Source of the DNA: Siphonodentalium dalli
Taxonomy: Eukaryota; Mollusca; Scaphopoda; Gadilida; Siphonodentaliidae
DNA: 64,000 nt
Assembly (NCBI GenBank): GCA_032622095.1
Contig: CP136062.1
Span: 132,015,282-132,079,281 of the forward strand
Direction: 5' to 3'
The position numbers were made by a program, and so were the translations under genes. How positions within the stretch are numbered: position 1 is the first letter of the stretch; each line of letters begins with the position of its first letter. Below, piece by piece: positions 45,629-57,143 of this stretch. The notes under the pieces are model-generated. The model was not told the origin of the DNA. It did no database searches and saw only the letters and a list, made by a program, of their open reading frames with translations.

Positions 45629-46405
45629 TAGATTATATACCGCCATGAGCAAGTCCAGCCATATGGTGTAGCCAACACTGGCATCTTCATCTGTAGCCTA
45701 TCCAGCAAGGGCGTGGTATGTAAATTGATGCGATATCCGATAAGAGATACGAGCAACAACTGATATATACATCTAGGCCTGTACATGCATGGCTCCATTC
45801 ACCACCATACGTTATATATGCTCGCTAGGAAACCACAAGACCGCCAATATTGCCACATTCTCGTTCTCATCATGGTGTCAAAATCAGGTACACCGATCAC
45901 GGGTCCACCTATGTGTTAATATTGTATGCTTTAATGAACTCAATCGTGAGTCAACACGCATTAGAGTTGCCAAACATATTTACACTTACCAATACAGGTT
46001 TACAAGTGGGTGCCTGGCAAGGTACCGGTAATTAACACATCTGCCCGGATCAACGAATATCACACCTAGCCCTCCAGAATGACAATAACAAGTCAGAATA
46101 GAACACTAGCTGACCGACCTTTCGGCCTAAAGCTCCGTTTGTCAACATAAGTAGAGTGAAAGAAATAATGGCTGACAACCTATCCGTCATATAACTTCCC
46201 CACATAATGAAGGTGGTGCACAAATGTATGGATGTCAAAAGAAAGCGGGGTTGTATGCTAGGCTTGTTAAAGAAGACTCGACGCTAAATGTGATGATGAC
46301 CAAGGTGACAAGGTCCCTATTTCTCACAGACAAATTGCTCCTCGTTCTGATGACATGAACTATGAGGTGGAAGCTGGATCCTGGAGCGGTTTTTGGAATT
46401 TTGAA
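45629..46405. other. Gene-free intergenic stretch
   Basis: ORFs up to 80 codons (45789-46031) are unrecognised. No repeat identified. Confidence 0.45.
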
Positions 46406-46591
46406 AATAGTAATAGACAGAACACAACGCGCATCTTAATCGAGAATCTTTTATCGAATGAGTTGCGGATGGCGCAAGGATATATTTCGCGAGAGCGTAG
46501 CTCGAGCGAAATATAACTTTGCGCCGTCCGCAACGAGTTCGATAAAAGATTCGAGATTATGATGCAAGTTGTGTTCTGTATTTATTCTACA
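46406..46591. mobile_element. 186-bp palindrome (hairpin MITE)
   Basis: The left half holds ACAGAACACAAC, then CGAGAATCTTTTATCGAA, AGTTGCGGATGGCGCAA, ATATTTCGC and GAGCGTAGCTC at the centre. The right half is its complement with few mismatches. Such near-complete palindromes are typically short hairpin MITEs. Confidence 0.85.
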
Positions 46592-47033
46592 CCGTTCAGT
46601 CAGATAAGTTCAATCCATCAATGTCACATCCATTGTTACTATAGCTACCTTTTTTGTGATTTAAGTCTGATAAATAACCAGTAAGTATGGGGTGATCACC
46701 GGAAGCGAATGATCGACGTAATGTACGTCATCTTTCTTGGCGACAACGTCAACAAGAATAGTTCGGGCTTGTATTCCACTAGAGGTACCGGTATACACTA
46801 ATATTTATTCAATGGCTGGGATTCCGTTGAATACATGTGCGTCATGTCAATGGGTGTGGAATAATAGAACGTACCCCACAAAAACAAGATTCAATTAATG
46901 CCAAAAGTAGAATTTATAAAAAAAATTAAATTACTCCCAATGAGTTAAAAAGATGCCAAAATGTTTTGATAAGATCGTCATCAGTTGCAGATTTCTGACT
47001 ACATGCCATGCTAAGCGCATGTCACATAACCTA
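46592..47033. other. Gene-free intergenic stretch
   Basis: No exon or repeat recognised. Confidence 0.5.
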
Positions 47034-48206
47034 TGCAGCAAATCTCTAGAACTGCAACAAGTCCCTAGAAATGCAGCAAGTCCATAGAAATGCAGCAAGT
47101 CCCTCTAATGGAGGGTGGATCAGTTGAGTTGTTGATGAGTGTACTCGGTGTTTTATTATCAATTTTATTTGTGATCTGTGGCAGTCGATTAGAGTTCATT
47201 GGAAATCTTTATCCCTTTATAATTATTTAAGATGGGTATTTGTAGAATACCAACTATAAAATAAAGGGTTTTCAAAGTTTTAATAAGTTGCTATTTCTTT
47301 ATTCTACGCAGTATTTAATATAATTTAATTAAAATGATTTATGTATTTTTGAAGGTGTATACATTAATTTATATCAGTTACCGGTAGCCTATATACATCA
47401 AGAGAATAATCGTGTTTGTGATAATGATGTTTTCGTGACTATGTAAACAAATGTCGGTGATTAATTATCAATGGACTGGTTTTCATACTGTCCACCAATG
47501 TACGACTCTTTGCTCTCCAACTCACTATGTCGAAAAATTCATGAACGGTGAATTTGTAAGGCGAAAACACCAGTAGCTGAGATAAAGTGGACTCGGACGA
47601 TATTCAACCCCAGTGACAAGTTATACATCCCGAATAACTTCATCGTGCTAGAAAAAATACCTGTTACAAACATTCATGTTCAATCACCAGTGTCAAATGT
47701 TATTCAATAACCAATGTATTATGCATGTGGTTAATTGAGTGATAGGCTAAATTGTTGTTCCATCATCAGTGATAAATGTTGTTCCATCACCAGTGGATGG
47801 TGATTAGGCCTATAAGGAAAATTTACAGCGGAGTTTATTCGGATTCGGACAGATTACGTTAACCTCCTCACTGCTGAATGACGTACGTCGTGAGGCCCCC
47901 ACCCACACCCCCATGGAATACGGAATACCAGTTAACAGCCATATGGAATACATACAAATATATGAAAATTCCATTTTTTGGAAGGTCGGCGTACGAATAC
48001 CTGTATTTTTGCAATACCGAATACCTCCTAACAGAGGGGCCGGAATACGGCGTACCGCATAACAGGGCATGTAATACGGCGTACGAAAAGAGGGGTGGGG
48101 ACCTACGTCATGGGATTTTTTTTTATGAAAACAACGGACGGCCAGATGATGGTGCGTGCAGCTGTTTCTATGGACTTACTGCATTTCTAGGGACTTGCTG
48201 CATTTA
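47034..48206. mobile_element. Possible element bounded by inverted 21-bp minisatellites
   Basis: Left edge 47034-47104: three and a half units of GCAGCAAGTCCCTAGAAAT. Right edge 48164-48206: the same unit reversed, two copies. The 1.1 kb between them has GGAATACGG/CGTATTCC words at 47920-48080 and no credible gene. A subterminal repeat of this sort is found on hAT-like and Foldback elements, so the idea is only suggestive. Confidence 0.4.
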
Positions 48207-49309
48207 GTGTGACCGCCGATCACGGTAACCCTCATAATGAATAATACTTTAAAAAAATTCAGGACGAATTTGCGGCCGATTTTACGGCCATCTTTTAAGG
48301 AAATCACACTAATTTTTTTAGTAACTATATACCGACAATTTATACCGCCGTTTAACTGTATCGTCCACTATTGTGAAATATATGCTTGTAGTTGTATATA
48401 TATACGAGCAAATGGCATGCTGTTTCTATCAAATTTGAGTCTTCCATTTGTTTATGCCGGATAACCGGCGACGTGAAAATTGACGGGAACACGTCGTTAT
48501 CAATTTCCGATAAACGAACATTGCCGAACATTTCCGGAAAGCTGACAAACTTGTCACAATTTGCAATTTTCTCCTCAATTTGCAGGCGAATTTGACACAT
48601 TTCTATATACATTATAGAACGTAATCACCACAAACAAGAAAAGGTGAATATATATAGAAAAAAATATGTGACAATTGGAAGGTAATAAGAGTCTGATCAT
48701 AATGATAAATACACGGCACAAAATTTGTCAAAAATCGGGTCTGGGTAATGTGAAAATTCAACACTGTTCAACTACAAATACAATAGATTTGACAGCTGGA
48801 ATCAGGTATCCTACTCCTAGGTATATATATGCAAGGGCGGATCTACCATCCGGCGCCCGCTGCGCGTGCCCCCCTTTTTTTCGCCAGAGCAAGGAATATT
48901 TGGACGTGTCCGGGCGCTATTCGTCTCTGAGCGAGTTTCTGCACTTATAATATTTCTAACAATACATGCAAATATATACAACAGTTTACATGTTTTACAT
49001 TAATCTGACTCGAGTACAATTATTTCAACTGTGAATCGATGTATATCCATGCAAGGGCTAAACCAACATCCCGCGCGCCCCGCGTGGAATATTTTCGCCA
49101 TGCAGAGCAAAATAATTCTGTCCACATTTTATTTCTGGGCTTCGGAAAATATCTGGCCAGGCGCCAAGTTTTAGGCGCCATAAGTTTTTATATAAACATA
49201 GATATAGCAATTCTAACTGTGGTGTCAAAATGTCAATTCCATCTATATATACATGTAGCAATAGAAATGAGATGGCTACACTTTTGGATAAGCCTATATA
49301 GTATACAAC
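48207..49309. other. Gene-free stretch with a diverged direct repeat
   Basis: Text around 48830-48905 (GCAAGGGCGGATCTACC..GCGCCC..CGCCAGAGCAA) is echoed at 49050-49105 (GCAAGGGCTAAACCA..GCGCGCCCC..CGCCATGCAGAGCAA). Both look like decayed transposon ends. No exon recognised. Confidence 0.4.
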
Positions 49310-50857
49310 TTAGTTGAGAAAAAGCTACTCAAGTTGGATTCATCTAAATCCCCAGGCGAGGACAATATTTACCCAGCAATACTGAGGCATGCAGCAACAT
49401 CACTCAGTACCCCCCTCAGCACACTTTTCAACAAAACCCTAAGGGAAGGAAAAATACCTGAGGACTGGAAAAATGCAACAGTTGTACCCATTTTCAAGAA
49501 GGGAAAAAAGAGCAACCCTGGGAATTACAGACCAGTTAGCCTGACCAGCATTATCTGTAAAGTTATGGAGAGGATCATTAGGGATGAAGTGGTTAAGCAT
49601 ATGGACTCCAACGACTTATTCAATAAAGAACAGCATGGGTTTCGAGCTAAAAGATCATGTGTAACACAGTTACTTGAAGTACAAGATGACTGGTTCAGAG
49701 CACTTGAGGATGAAAACAATATTGATGTAATATACCTTGACTTCAGGAAAGCCTTCGACACAGTGCCACATGGAAGGCTAATGAAAAAGTTATCATACTA
49801 CGGAATTAAAGGAGAGGTTTACAGCTGGATTAAGGATTTTTTATCAGGAAGGAAGCAGGCAGTCAGAGTATCTGACAAATATTCATCACAGAAAAAAGTA
49901 ACTAGTGGCATCCCTCAAGGCTCAGTTCTAGGACCGATATTGTTTTTAATCTTCATCAATGACATCACCAATAATGTGAAGAGCAATGTCAAGATTTTTG
50001 CCGATGACACCAAACTGTATAGAAATGTCAATAATCAAGAAGATGCAGAAGATTTACAGCGAGAACTTGACCAGCTATCCGACTGGTCCGACAAATGGTT
50101 ATTGAGATTTAACGCAGCAAAATGCAAAGTGATGCATATAGGGAAAAGCAACTCGGGACAAAAATACAATATCACAGAGAATGAGTCACATTACGAAATA
50201 GAGGAAACCACGGAAGAAAAGGACATAGGAGTCATCTTTAACAACAACTTGAAATTCTCAACACATATTGCAAAGAGCGTCCAAAGAGCCAATCAAAGAA
50301 TAGGTATAATAAAAAGAACTTTCAGCTACATGGATGAAGAGATGCTAAAAATACTATACAAATCTTTTGTTCGACCAGTATTAGAATACGGATCATCCAT
50401 TTGGAACCCACACTATAAGAAATACAAAACCATGATAGAAAGCGTACAGAGACGAGCTACGAGAATAGTCGCAAGCTTGAGGGGCATGCAGTACGAAGAA
50501 AGGATAAGGAAACTAGGCATTCCAACACTAGAGTATAGGAGAGAACGATGTGACATGATCCAAATTTTCAAGATAATAGAAGGATATGATGAAGCTGATC
50601 TACCAATGATAATGGATAAAGAGAGTCGAACAAGAGGGCACAGTAAAAAATTAAGAAAGGAACTATTCACTAGTACAAGGACAAGCAACAATTTTGTGGC
50701 GAGAAATATAAATTCATGGAACGGTCTAACAGATATATGCGTCTCGGCAAATACCATCAATGAATTTAAATCAATTCTTAATGACCAATGGAGAGACAAA
50801 GAAAATAAATTCCACTACGATTTCAATGACATGCGCAAATTTGAAATCAAGGACTAA
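49310..50857 (+). CDS. Reverse transcriptase of a 5'-truncated CR1/Jockey-group LINE
   Basis: An uninterrupted frame of about 515 residues, from an in-frame run upstream of the TTG at 49334 to a stop at 50857. Counting from that TTG, KSPGEDNI is at 5-12, FKKGKKSNPGNYRPVSLTS at 54-72, motif A YLDFRKAFDTVPH at 134-146 (catalytic D136), SGIPQGSVLGP at 191-201 and motif C FADD at 222-225 (both catalytic aspartates present). The thumb and C-terminal region follow. The endonuclease and ORF1 are missing, so it is a dead-on-arrival 5' truncation although the polymerase domain looks intact. It copies element RNA at the chromosomal nick in its family. Neither target duplication nor a certain 3' end was found; an A-rich stretch lies at 50907-50921. 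Confidence 0.9.
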   Translation, partial: LVEKKLLKLDSSKSPGEDNIYPAILRHAATSLSTPLSTLFNKTLREGKIPEDWKNATVVPIFKKGKKSNPGNYRPVSLTSIICKVMERIIRDEVVKHMDSNDLFNKEQHGFRAKRSCVTQLLEVQDDWFRALEDENNIDVIYLDFRKAFDTVPHGRLMKKLSYYGIKGEVYSWIKDFLSGRKQAVRVSDKYSSQKKVTSGIPQGSVLGPILFLIFINDITNNVKSNVKIFADDTKLYRNVNNQEDAEDLQRELDQLSDWSDKWLLRFNAAKCKVMHIGKSNSGQKYNITENESHYEIEETTEEKDIGVIFNNNLKFSTHIAKSVQRANQRIGIIKRTFSYMDEEMLKILYKSFVRPVLEYGSSIWNPHYKKYKTMIESVQRRATRIVASLRGMQYEERIRKLGIPTLEYRRERCDMIQIFKIIEGYDEADLPMIMDKESRTRGHSKKLRKELFTSTRTSNNFVARNINSWNGLTDICVSANTINEFKSILNDQWRDKENKFHYDFNDMRKFEIKD

Positions 50858-51046
50858 CGTATTAGCCACAACAAGCGAAAGCTTATAAGGCTCAAGAATA
50901 CAGGTAAAAAAAAACAAAAAACGTATATATAGTCTGAGCATTCGATAGTAAGGAGGTTGTACTATCAAACTTCAAACCATCGAACAGCATCATATCGTCG
51001 TAAAGAAATTATATATAGGCCTACGCCATACTACGGTATACTATTG
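50858..51046 (+). other. Probable 3' region of the LINE and flank
   Basis: AT-rich with an A-rich run at 50907-50921. I cannot set the exact end of the element. Confidence 0.4.
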
Positions 51047-51163
51047 AGGTCCCAATCGTCCTGACCCAAGGTCCCAATCGTACAAGGACCCAAATCGACC
51101 AAGGTCCCAATCGCACAAGGTCCCAATTAATCGTCCAGCAAGGTCCCAATTGTCCGAAAATCG
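51047..51163 (+). repeat. Short minisatellite with AAGGTCCCAATCG core
   Basis: Six or so units of 18-26 bp built on AAGGTCCCAATCG and related words. The overlapping minus-strand ORF is a translation of it. Confidence 0.8.
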
Positions 51164-51424
51164 TAGTATTTTGTGATGCACATGTACCCAGTCCTGATGT
51201 ATAGTATAATATCGATGCATCCATTGATCGGAGTAAATTTAATTAACACTAGCTCCATATAAGCTACATAAACTGAGATTTATGCTTTATGTGTGCATAC
51301 CCAGATTGGAACATATCAAATTTATATATGTAACTCAATATTATTCATTTTCTAGTTATTTTAATATCAGTATCCGATTGATTTTTCAATGGGCACACGA
51401 CACAGCAAAACGTGTCGTTTTGAA

Positions 51425-51600
51425 TGTAGGATCCAAAACAAAATCCCGGGGGAGGTCCCCCGTGCCCCCATCTACCACAGGGGGGGGGGGGGGGGGGGGG
51501 TCCCTCTTGTGCTCTCCCCCGATCGCCGCTTTGCGGCTCGGATGATGCTATGCCTATATTAATGGCGCCCCCCCTTTTCAAAATTCCTGGATCCGCCCCT
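51425..51600 (-). mobile_element. One end of a hAT-like element with a G21 run
   Basis: On the minus strand it begins CAGGGGCGGATCCAGG and AATTTTGAAAAGGGGGGG, a terminus often met in marine invertebrate repeats. A G21 run is at 51480-51500 on the plus strand. The partner end was not found. Confidence 0.4.
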
Positions 51601-51854
51601 GATATGTGTATCAAAATTAATGTCATCTAGTTTCTAAATTATTGAAACGGTAGTGTTCTGTAAAGGTCACAACTCGCATAATAGTCGCATTGCCATTGGG
51701 TCATCGTCATCGATATCATTATGCACCGTTATAATATAAGTTAAAATCGTAAGTGGGGAAAATCGCACGTTTAGAAAAGTGGCTTGCCCGTAGACGCTAC
51801 GGTGCTGCGATGTCTGCAGCTGCGATTTTATCCAAGCAATCGATCACATGATAG

Positions 51855-52962
51855 CAAAATGTTATATCTTCGAGATGGCGCTTCAGTGATTTCTTCCCCC
51901 TTGACACACATTATAAATCTGACAATACACTACGGGATCATTCCAAACGATTTGAAAGTTGCAAGAGTGGTTCCCATTTATAAGAAAAATGAAAAAACTT
52001 CACCCGGTAATTATAGACCGGTCTCCATCCTAAATCTGGCTTCCAAAATCCTGGATAAAATTGTTTATAAACAAATGGAAGAATACCTAACACAGAATAA
52101 TTTATTATATGAGCATCAATCGGGGTTTAGAGCTGGCTTCTCAACCGAATCTACCCTTATTTCTCTCACCGACATGGATAAAGGATCGCTTACTGGAATG
52201 GTCTTTATTGACCTCCAGAAAGCATTTGACACTGTGAACCATACTATCCTTTTGGACAAATTAAGTGCTCTAGGCAGTGATAATAACACTGTAACATGGT
52301 TCTCATCATATCTGTCAAACAGGACCCAAATTACTGACATAAGTGGAACACACTCACATGCTATGAATATCACGTGTGGTGTCCCTCAAGGGTCAATATT
52401 GGGACCTCTTCTGTTTTTATTATACGTGAACGATGCCGTTGCAGCCGTAAATTGCAAGTTACTACTGTATGCAGAAGACTCAGCTTTGATAGTCTCGGGA
52501 AATGATTCAAAAGTGATAGCAAATCAGCTGAGTACTGAATTAACATCACTAAGCCACTGGCTAGTCGACAACAAATTGTCACTTCATTTAGGCAAAACAG
52601 AATCCATCTTATTTGGCTCCAAACGCAAAATTAATAAATGTCCCGAACTTGCAATCTGCTGCAATGGTATCAATATTCAGTCCGTCAAGGAGGTGAAATA
52701 TCTGGGCGCCTGTCTCGATGAAAGTCTCACTGGGGAACAAATGGCCAAACAGGTACTAAATAAAGTAACTGCTCGTCTCAAATTTTTATATAGAAAGGCT
52801 GACTTTCTAACCCCTTTCACAAAGAAACTACTTGCTAACTCATTAATTCAATGCCACCTCATTATGCATCCTCTATTTGGTATAGCTCTTTGAGTAAAAC
52901 TACCAAAAATAAACTACAAATATTGAAATATTTCAAAACAAATTAATCCGGTTTGTTCTGAG
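51855..52962 (+). pseudogene. CR1-like LINE reverse transcriptase, frameshifted, motif C altered
   Basis: The open stretch 51784-52893 gives 369 residues; homology starts near KMLYLRDGAS (51855). NYRPVSILN is at about 77-85, motif A FIDLQKAFDTVNH at 141-153 with D143 intact, CGVPQGSILGP at 198-208, and motif C reads YAED at 229-232. The first catalytic aspartate is glutamate (GAA at 52474-52476), a change expected to cripple polymerisation. A few residues are missing before motif A compared with the minus-strand relative near 58.7 kb. The frame breaks near 52860 and again near 52930, then continues into the next feature. No endonuclease is present. Confidence 0.9.
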
Positions 52963-53344
52963 CTTGGATAGATTTTCACATATAGGTTATGAAGAGTTTA
53001 AAACCATTAAATGGCTTCCGGTTGAATACAGAATTTCCCAAAGAAAGCTGACTATCATGAAAAATATTACAGATGGGAAAGCTCCTACATACCTAAGAGA
53101 TGGATTCCAATTTTCGAACACTCATTGTAAATATAATCTCCGGTCTGGAATCTTTAGATTATCTGTGCCCCATGTTAGGGTATTTGGTTACAATAGCTTT
53201 TTCTACACAGGAATCACATTGCGGAATAATTATGTAAAATATATTGAACCTAACTGCAACTTGGCTACATGGAATCACCTAATAAAACAGGAATTATTCG
53301 ATAAAATTTTAGGTACTGAGGAATCTGACTTTGTATATTATTAA
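52963..53344 (+). pseudogene. C-terminal part of the same LINE
   Basis: 126 codons continuing the interrupted element: RFSHIGYEEFK, KWLPVEYRIS, then KAPTYL and a tail ending SDFVYY at the stop. The same architecture ends in CDFIYY in the minus-strand fragment at 56769-57143, so the two belong to one clade. It is separated from the upstream part only by a frame change. Confidence 0.85.
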
Positions 53345-54045
53345 TGGTGTGAATCATGCTATTAATAATACCGTACGACCTTATGAGAACTTGTGCTGTG
53401 GCCTGGTCAGTCATGTGGTCGGTTACCATTAAGGACCACAGTGGAAATAAGCAAGCTTTGACTTGCTTTCCTGTGCGCTCCTTGATGGCAATCGATGGCA
53501 TGACTTGTCAGACGAGCGTATTTCATATGTATATTTCTCTTCTACTACTCTATTTTCCCCTCTATCTTTCTATGTACGATGACAGTACTTGGCCAGCTGC
53601 ATATATTGTCACTGCTGTCTGTATTTAGGGATTCCATCTTTCGGTCATGGACATGCCAGTCTAAAGCCGGCCATACATGGCAGCAGTGTGTATATGCAGG
53701 TGGCGAAGAGCTGTTGGTTCTATTACTAGTATCTCTTAAGCAACATGACAGTCCTGTTGAGGGAGGAGGGTGGGATAGCACAGGTTGATTTTTCATGTTG
53801 TATATATATATACAGGTACGAGTATCTATTTAGTAGTCATTACTAAGCTAGGTTTATTCACTATCTTGTCCCTCTACAGAACTGTCAAGCTGCATTCTTG
53901 TTATATTTATATATCTATACTTTTTATATTTATATTATATGAATGTCACACTCTGTGTTTACACTTTTGTATATATGCTTATGCTCATGTCTGCAAATTT
54001 TGCATCTTTTAGCCATTAAAAAATTATCTATCTATCTATCTATAT
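53345..54045 (+). mobile_element. 3' untranslated region and (ATCT)n tail of the LINE
   Basis: Non-coding sequence from the stop codon to TTAGCCATTAAAAAATT followed by ATCT repeats (54024-54045). A short tandem repeat at the very 3' end is the expected boundary of CR1/L2-like elements. ORFs here are chance. Confidence 0.75.
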
Positions 54046-54128
54046 GTCCCATTCTCCGCATTATGCAATTATATACATGGCATATCTCAATTTTCTAATT
54101 TGAACTTGAAAGTACAAATGGAATAGAA

Positions 54129-54302
54129 TTATTTTGACATTTTTGCACCTGTTAACTCCACAGCTGCCGCAATTTCAACAATTGCGGCAGCCCTGTCCCT
54201 GTCTGCATAGCAGATGGCTGATATGTTGTATAGGCACTCCCTGTCTTGCCACATCTCCACCAATGTGGCCTCGTTTTTGTAAGTCCAAGATGTTTGTGAA
54301 CT
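54129..54302 (-). pseudogene. MADF/Myb-SANT-like DNA-binding domain remnant
   Basis: A 57-codon open stretch on the minus strand, free of stops from 54302 to TAA at 54129-54131. It reads SWTYKNEATLVEMWQDRE, CLYNISAICYADRDRAAA and IVEIAAAVELTGAKMSK. The pattern W-x4-(E)-x-L-(V/I)-E-(M/L)-W...C-L-Y-(D/N)...Y.(D/N)R...A...I(A/E)..(V/L)E is that of MADF and related Myb/SANT domains, found in transcription factors and in accessory proteins of transposons. The stop cuts it after helix 2, short of the usual third helix. It lies 70 bp from the LINE 3' tail inside the TTAA-flanked element. The start could be a splice acceptor, which I cannot prove. Confidence 0.6.
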
Positions 54303-54748
54303 TTAGTCTTTACACCATTTTTGAATTTTTTCTTTTCGTGGTATTTATCAGTCATGTCCAGTCCGACCATGGTCATACATGTGACAGCTACGATCGCATC
54401 CATTGCCAAGGTCAAGCCACGATTTTCATGGTAAAATCAAACAGTGCTTGATCGCTAAGATATGGCTGCGACATTGTTGTGGGCATGCACCGTGGATGCT
54501 CCACCTGTGATTTTCCCCACTTACGATTTTAATCGCAGCGTCTGCGGTGGCTCTTAATCACTCATTTATGCAAGTGTACCATTACTGTTATGTTTTTTTT
54601 ATGGACTTGACAATCGTACATAATATTAATGCAGCCATCGCTTATAAATAACTTTCAATCTTGGCAGATCTGAAGGATTTGTCACTACCTGCCCCGGAGC
54701 CAACCTGCCCATTTCGCTCTGACAACCCGCCCACATAATAATTATAAT

Positions 54749-54853
54749 GGTACAAGACGACCAAAACAATCGGGTAAAATGATCCAAAAAAAATGGTACA
54801 AAATGACCAGATGGTACAAAACGTCCTGTTATGAAACGACCATGGTACGAAAC
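54749..54853 (+). repeat. GGTACGAAACGACC minisatellite, block 1
   Basis: Several diverged units of about 16-28 bp, such as GGTACAAGACGACC, GGTACAAAATGACC and TGAAACGACCATGG. Confidence 0.75.
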
Positions 54854-54961
54854 ATCTAGAATCCCACCGATCACACGAGGATGGAGTGGTAGTAATTGTA
54901 ATAACATGATTTTGTGGGGAGCCATGGTTTATTAAAGGCCCTCCAGGAATGATTAACTTCG

Positions 54962-55101
54962 GGTCGTTTCGTACCATTTTTTTTGTGTCATTTTACCATA
55001 TTGTTTGGTCTTTTTGTACCATATAGGAAATCAATTGTTCGTTTCGTATCATGCAGGAAATCATTTGGGCATTTCGTACCATGTCTTGTACCATGTTGGG
55101 T
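54962..55101 (-). repeat. GGTCGTTTCGTACC minisatellite, block 2 (inverted)
   Basis: The same unit reversed (GGTCGTTTCGTACC, ATATAGGAAATCA), so blocks 1 and 2 face each other across 108 bp. Block 3 is at 59459-59592. Confidence 0.75.
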
Positions 55102-56768
55102 AATGGGAGGGGGGAACAGTGGTGATTTCATGCTTTATTCTAAAATAACAGTATTTTATAAATGACAACAATATTGTATGACATGGGACGTTAGATTAGA
55201 TTATTTATTGGTAATGATACATATCTATACAATTTATACAAAAGTTGACACATGTATACAAATTGAATTAGCAATATTAAATAATTTTGGATGGAACTGC
55301 GGTTGACTTTAACATATCTCTGTAATCTGACTATTTAGATGTACCGTATATAATCAAAAAGACATTTAACCAATAACTTCAAAGTTCTAAGATGGTTAGT
55401 CTGTGATATTAATATTAATAAATTTTATTATTAATACAGGTCAGCCTCTATTATATGTTATTAATTGGTTGTTTCCATATTGGCCAAGTTATGAGGCCGA
55501 GGTCTGTTGTATTGGCCTGAGGCCTCATAACTCTGTCAATGTGGAAACAACCTATTTTATTAATTAGCACCAATGGCAATAATTGTTTCACAGGATGAAT
55601 ATATTAAAATAGATATACCATTGTGTGTTTTATTAAATTAACAATTATTCCAGTAATTTTTATTCTTGTGAACTTTGTGAAGAACTTGCAGCTTGCAACG
55701 GTTTCCACTGGGAATTATATTGATACGGATACATGTAGTTCATCCACGTACATGTATATTTACTCCCAAAAACAGTGACTATCCGTAATTCATCCGAAAT
55801 CAACTGCAATCTATCTTCCGTCGACCCAATATTCTTTGCCGATCGAGCTAATTATGTATGACGTCATTTACGTTACCATTAACTTATTGGCTGCCTTTCT
55901 ACTTATTGGCTGACTTTGTTTACTTATTGGACGTGTTTTCCACTTATTGGCCGACATTCGTTACTTATGACGCGGGCAGCGTTCTACTTATTGCGGCCGA
56001 TAACCTATAGCTAATTAATAACATTAAATATATCATTACCAGGGATAACACTTAAAGGACAAAAAAATCCCTCTTAATATTTCCATAGTGTTCCCTAATA
56101 CTTATGATGGGTTTAATTACGAAGACTGTCCTGTCTTAAAAGGATACGGTCAGTTGGAGATAGATCAGAAACCAATATTAGGTACACATATATATGTATC
56201 ACATTACTATGAAATTTTTTGTGCTTTATAGGGCAATGTTTTGATTCTAACAACATGAAAATATCAGAATACCAGTCTAGAAGTATCAGCATAGGTTATG
56301 AGTCATCATATATGGTATACATGTGCTAATTTGTGCAATATATATAGCATACTTTAAATGGTATTCATTGCTATGTAATAGCTATATATATGGTAAGATA
56401 TGGCTGCCAAGTGAGGATCAAAGTAAGCTAATAACACCATTCCCATAAGTCTAAGCGTATTGTAGACCCGTACCTATAAACAAATCTCTATCCATCCTCG
56501 GAAAGTCAGTGGTTTCTGTGAGGTTTCAGCAGCTTTGTGGGTGTGGTATGGCGAGCGCCAACTTATCGCTGTGTATCAAGCATATTGCTACATTAGTGAT
56601 CACTTACTCCAGCACAGAAACCACAGGCCTCCCCAGGGATAACACCAAATTTGTAAAATAACTAGTAAAAATTAGAAAAAATTAAAACACCCCCGCAATA
56701 CAGCATTTGATTTCCACACAGCAGTCAATACCTCAACCTAAAAACAATATACAAGGCTAAGAACAATT
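55102..56768. other. Gene-free intergenic stretch with three small structures
   Basis: A hairpin at 55458-55565 has arms of about 40 bp (ATTAATTGGTTGTTTCCA.. against ..TGGAAACAACCTATTTTATTAAT). A loose tandem repeat at 55881-55998 has five or so CTTATTG(G) units. An inverted pair GTGGTTTCTGTG (56509-56520) and its complement (56613-56624) may mark a small MITE. The remainder is AT-rich with no exon. Confidence 0.6.
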
Positions 56769-57143
56769 TCAGTAGTATATAAAATCACAGTCTCCCTCAT
56801 CTACTGTTCTTTGAAATAGATGCAGGCTAATCAGTGTCTTAAAGGTGGAATAATCATCAAAAAACTTGTGCCCCTTATCTAGATTATTCCATGCTTTGAT
56901 TGCATTGTACATGAATGTTTTCTTAATTTGAGGGTTAGCCTCTGGCGTAAAGTAATTTCCACTACTAAATCTTATATCATGTGTATGCATCTGGTTTACT
57001 GAATTGAAAATTTGTAGCAAGTAAGATGGATTGGCACTTGTCCTAGCTTTATGCAGAAGTAGCAGAATTCTATTTTCAACTCTATATTTTACCGACATTA
57101 TTATCTGATAGTGTACATGCCCCTTTCTGAATTCTGTCTTCAA
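56769..57143 (-). pseudogene. C-terminal fragment of a CR1-like LINE
   Basis: 124 codons on the minus strand: VKYRVENRILLLLHKAR, then PSYLLQIFNSVNQMHTHDIR and KKTFMYNAIKAWNNL, ending CDFIYY. This is the region after the RT thumb, with the usual HTHDIR..F and K.F.YNA...WN motifs. It covers part of the same protein region as the end of the fragment at 57749-58753, so the two are separate insertions or a rearranged pair. No catalytic motif is included. Confidence 0.8.

Larger units (their letters stand above)
51745..54528. mobile_element. TTAA-flanked transposon remnant interrupted by a LINE
   Basis: Perfect inverted ends AATCGTAAGTGGGGAAAATC lie just inside TTAA at 51741-51744 and TTAA at 54529-54532. 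Between them are a decayed LINE (51855-54045) and, on the minus strand, a MADF-like domain remnant (54129-54302). Without the LINE the element is about 600 bp. TTAA targets suit Kolobok or piggyBac; a MADF/Myb-like accessory protein is better known from PIF/Harbinger elements, which use TWA targets. The assignment is therefore open. Confidence 0.65.
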
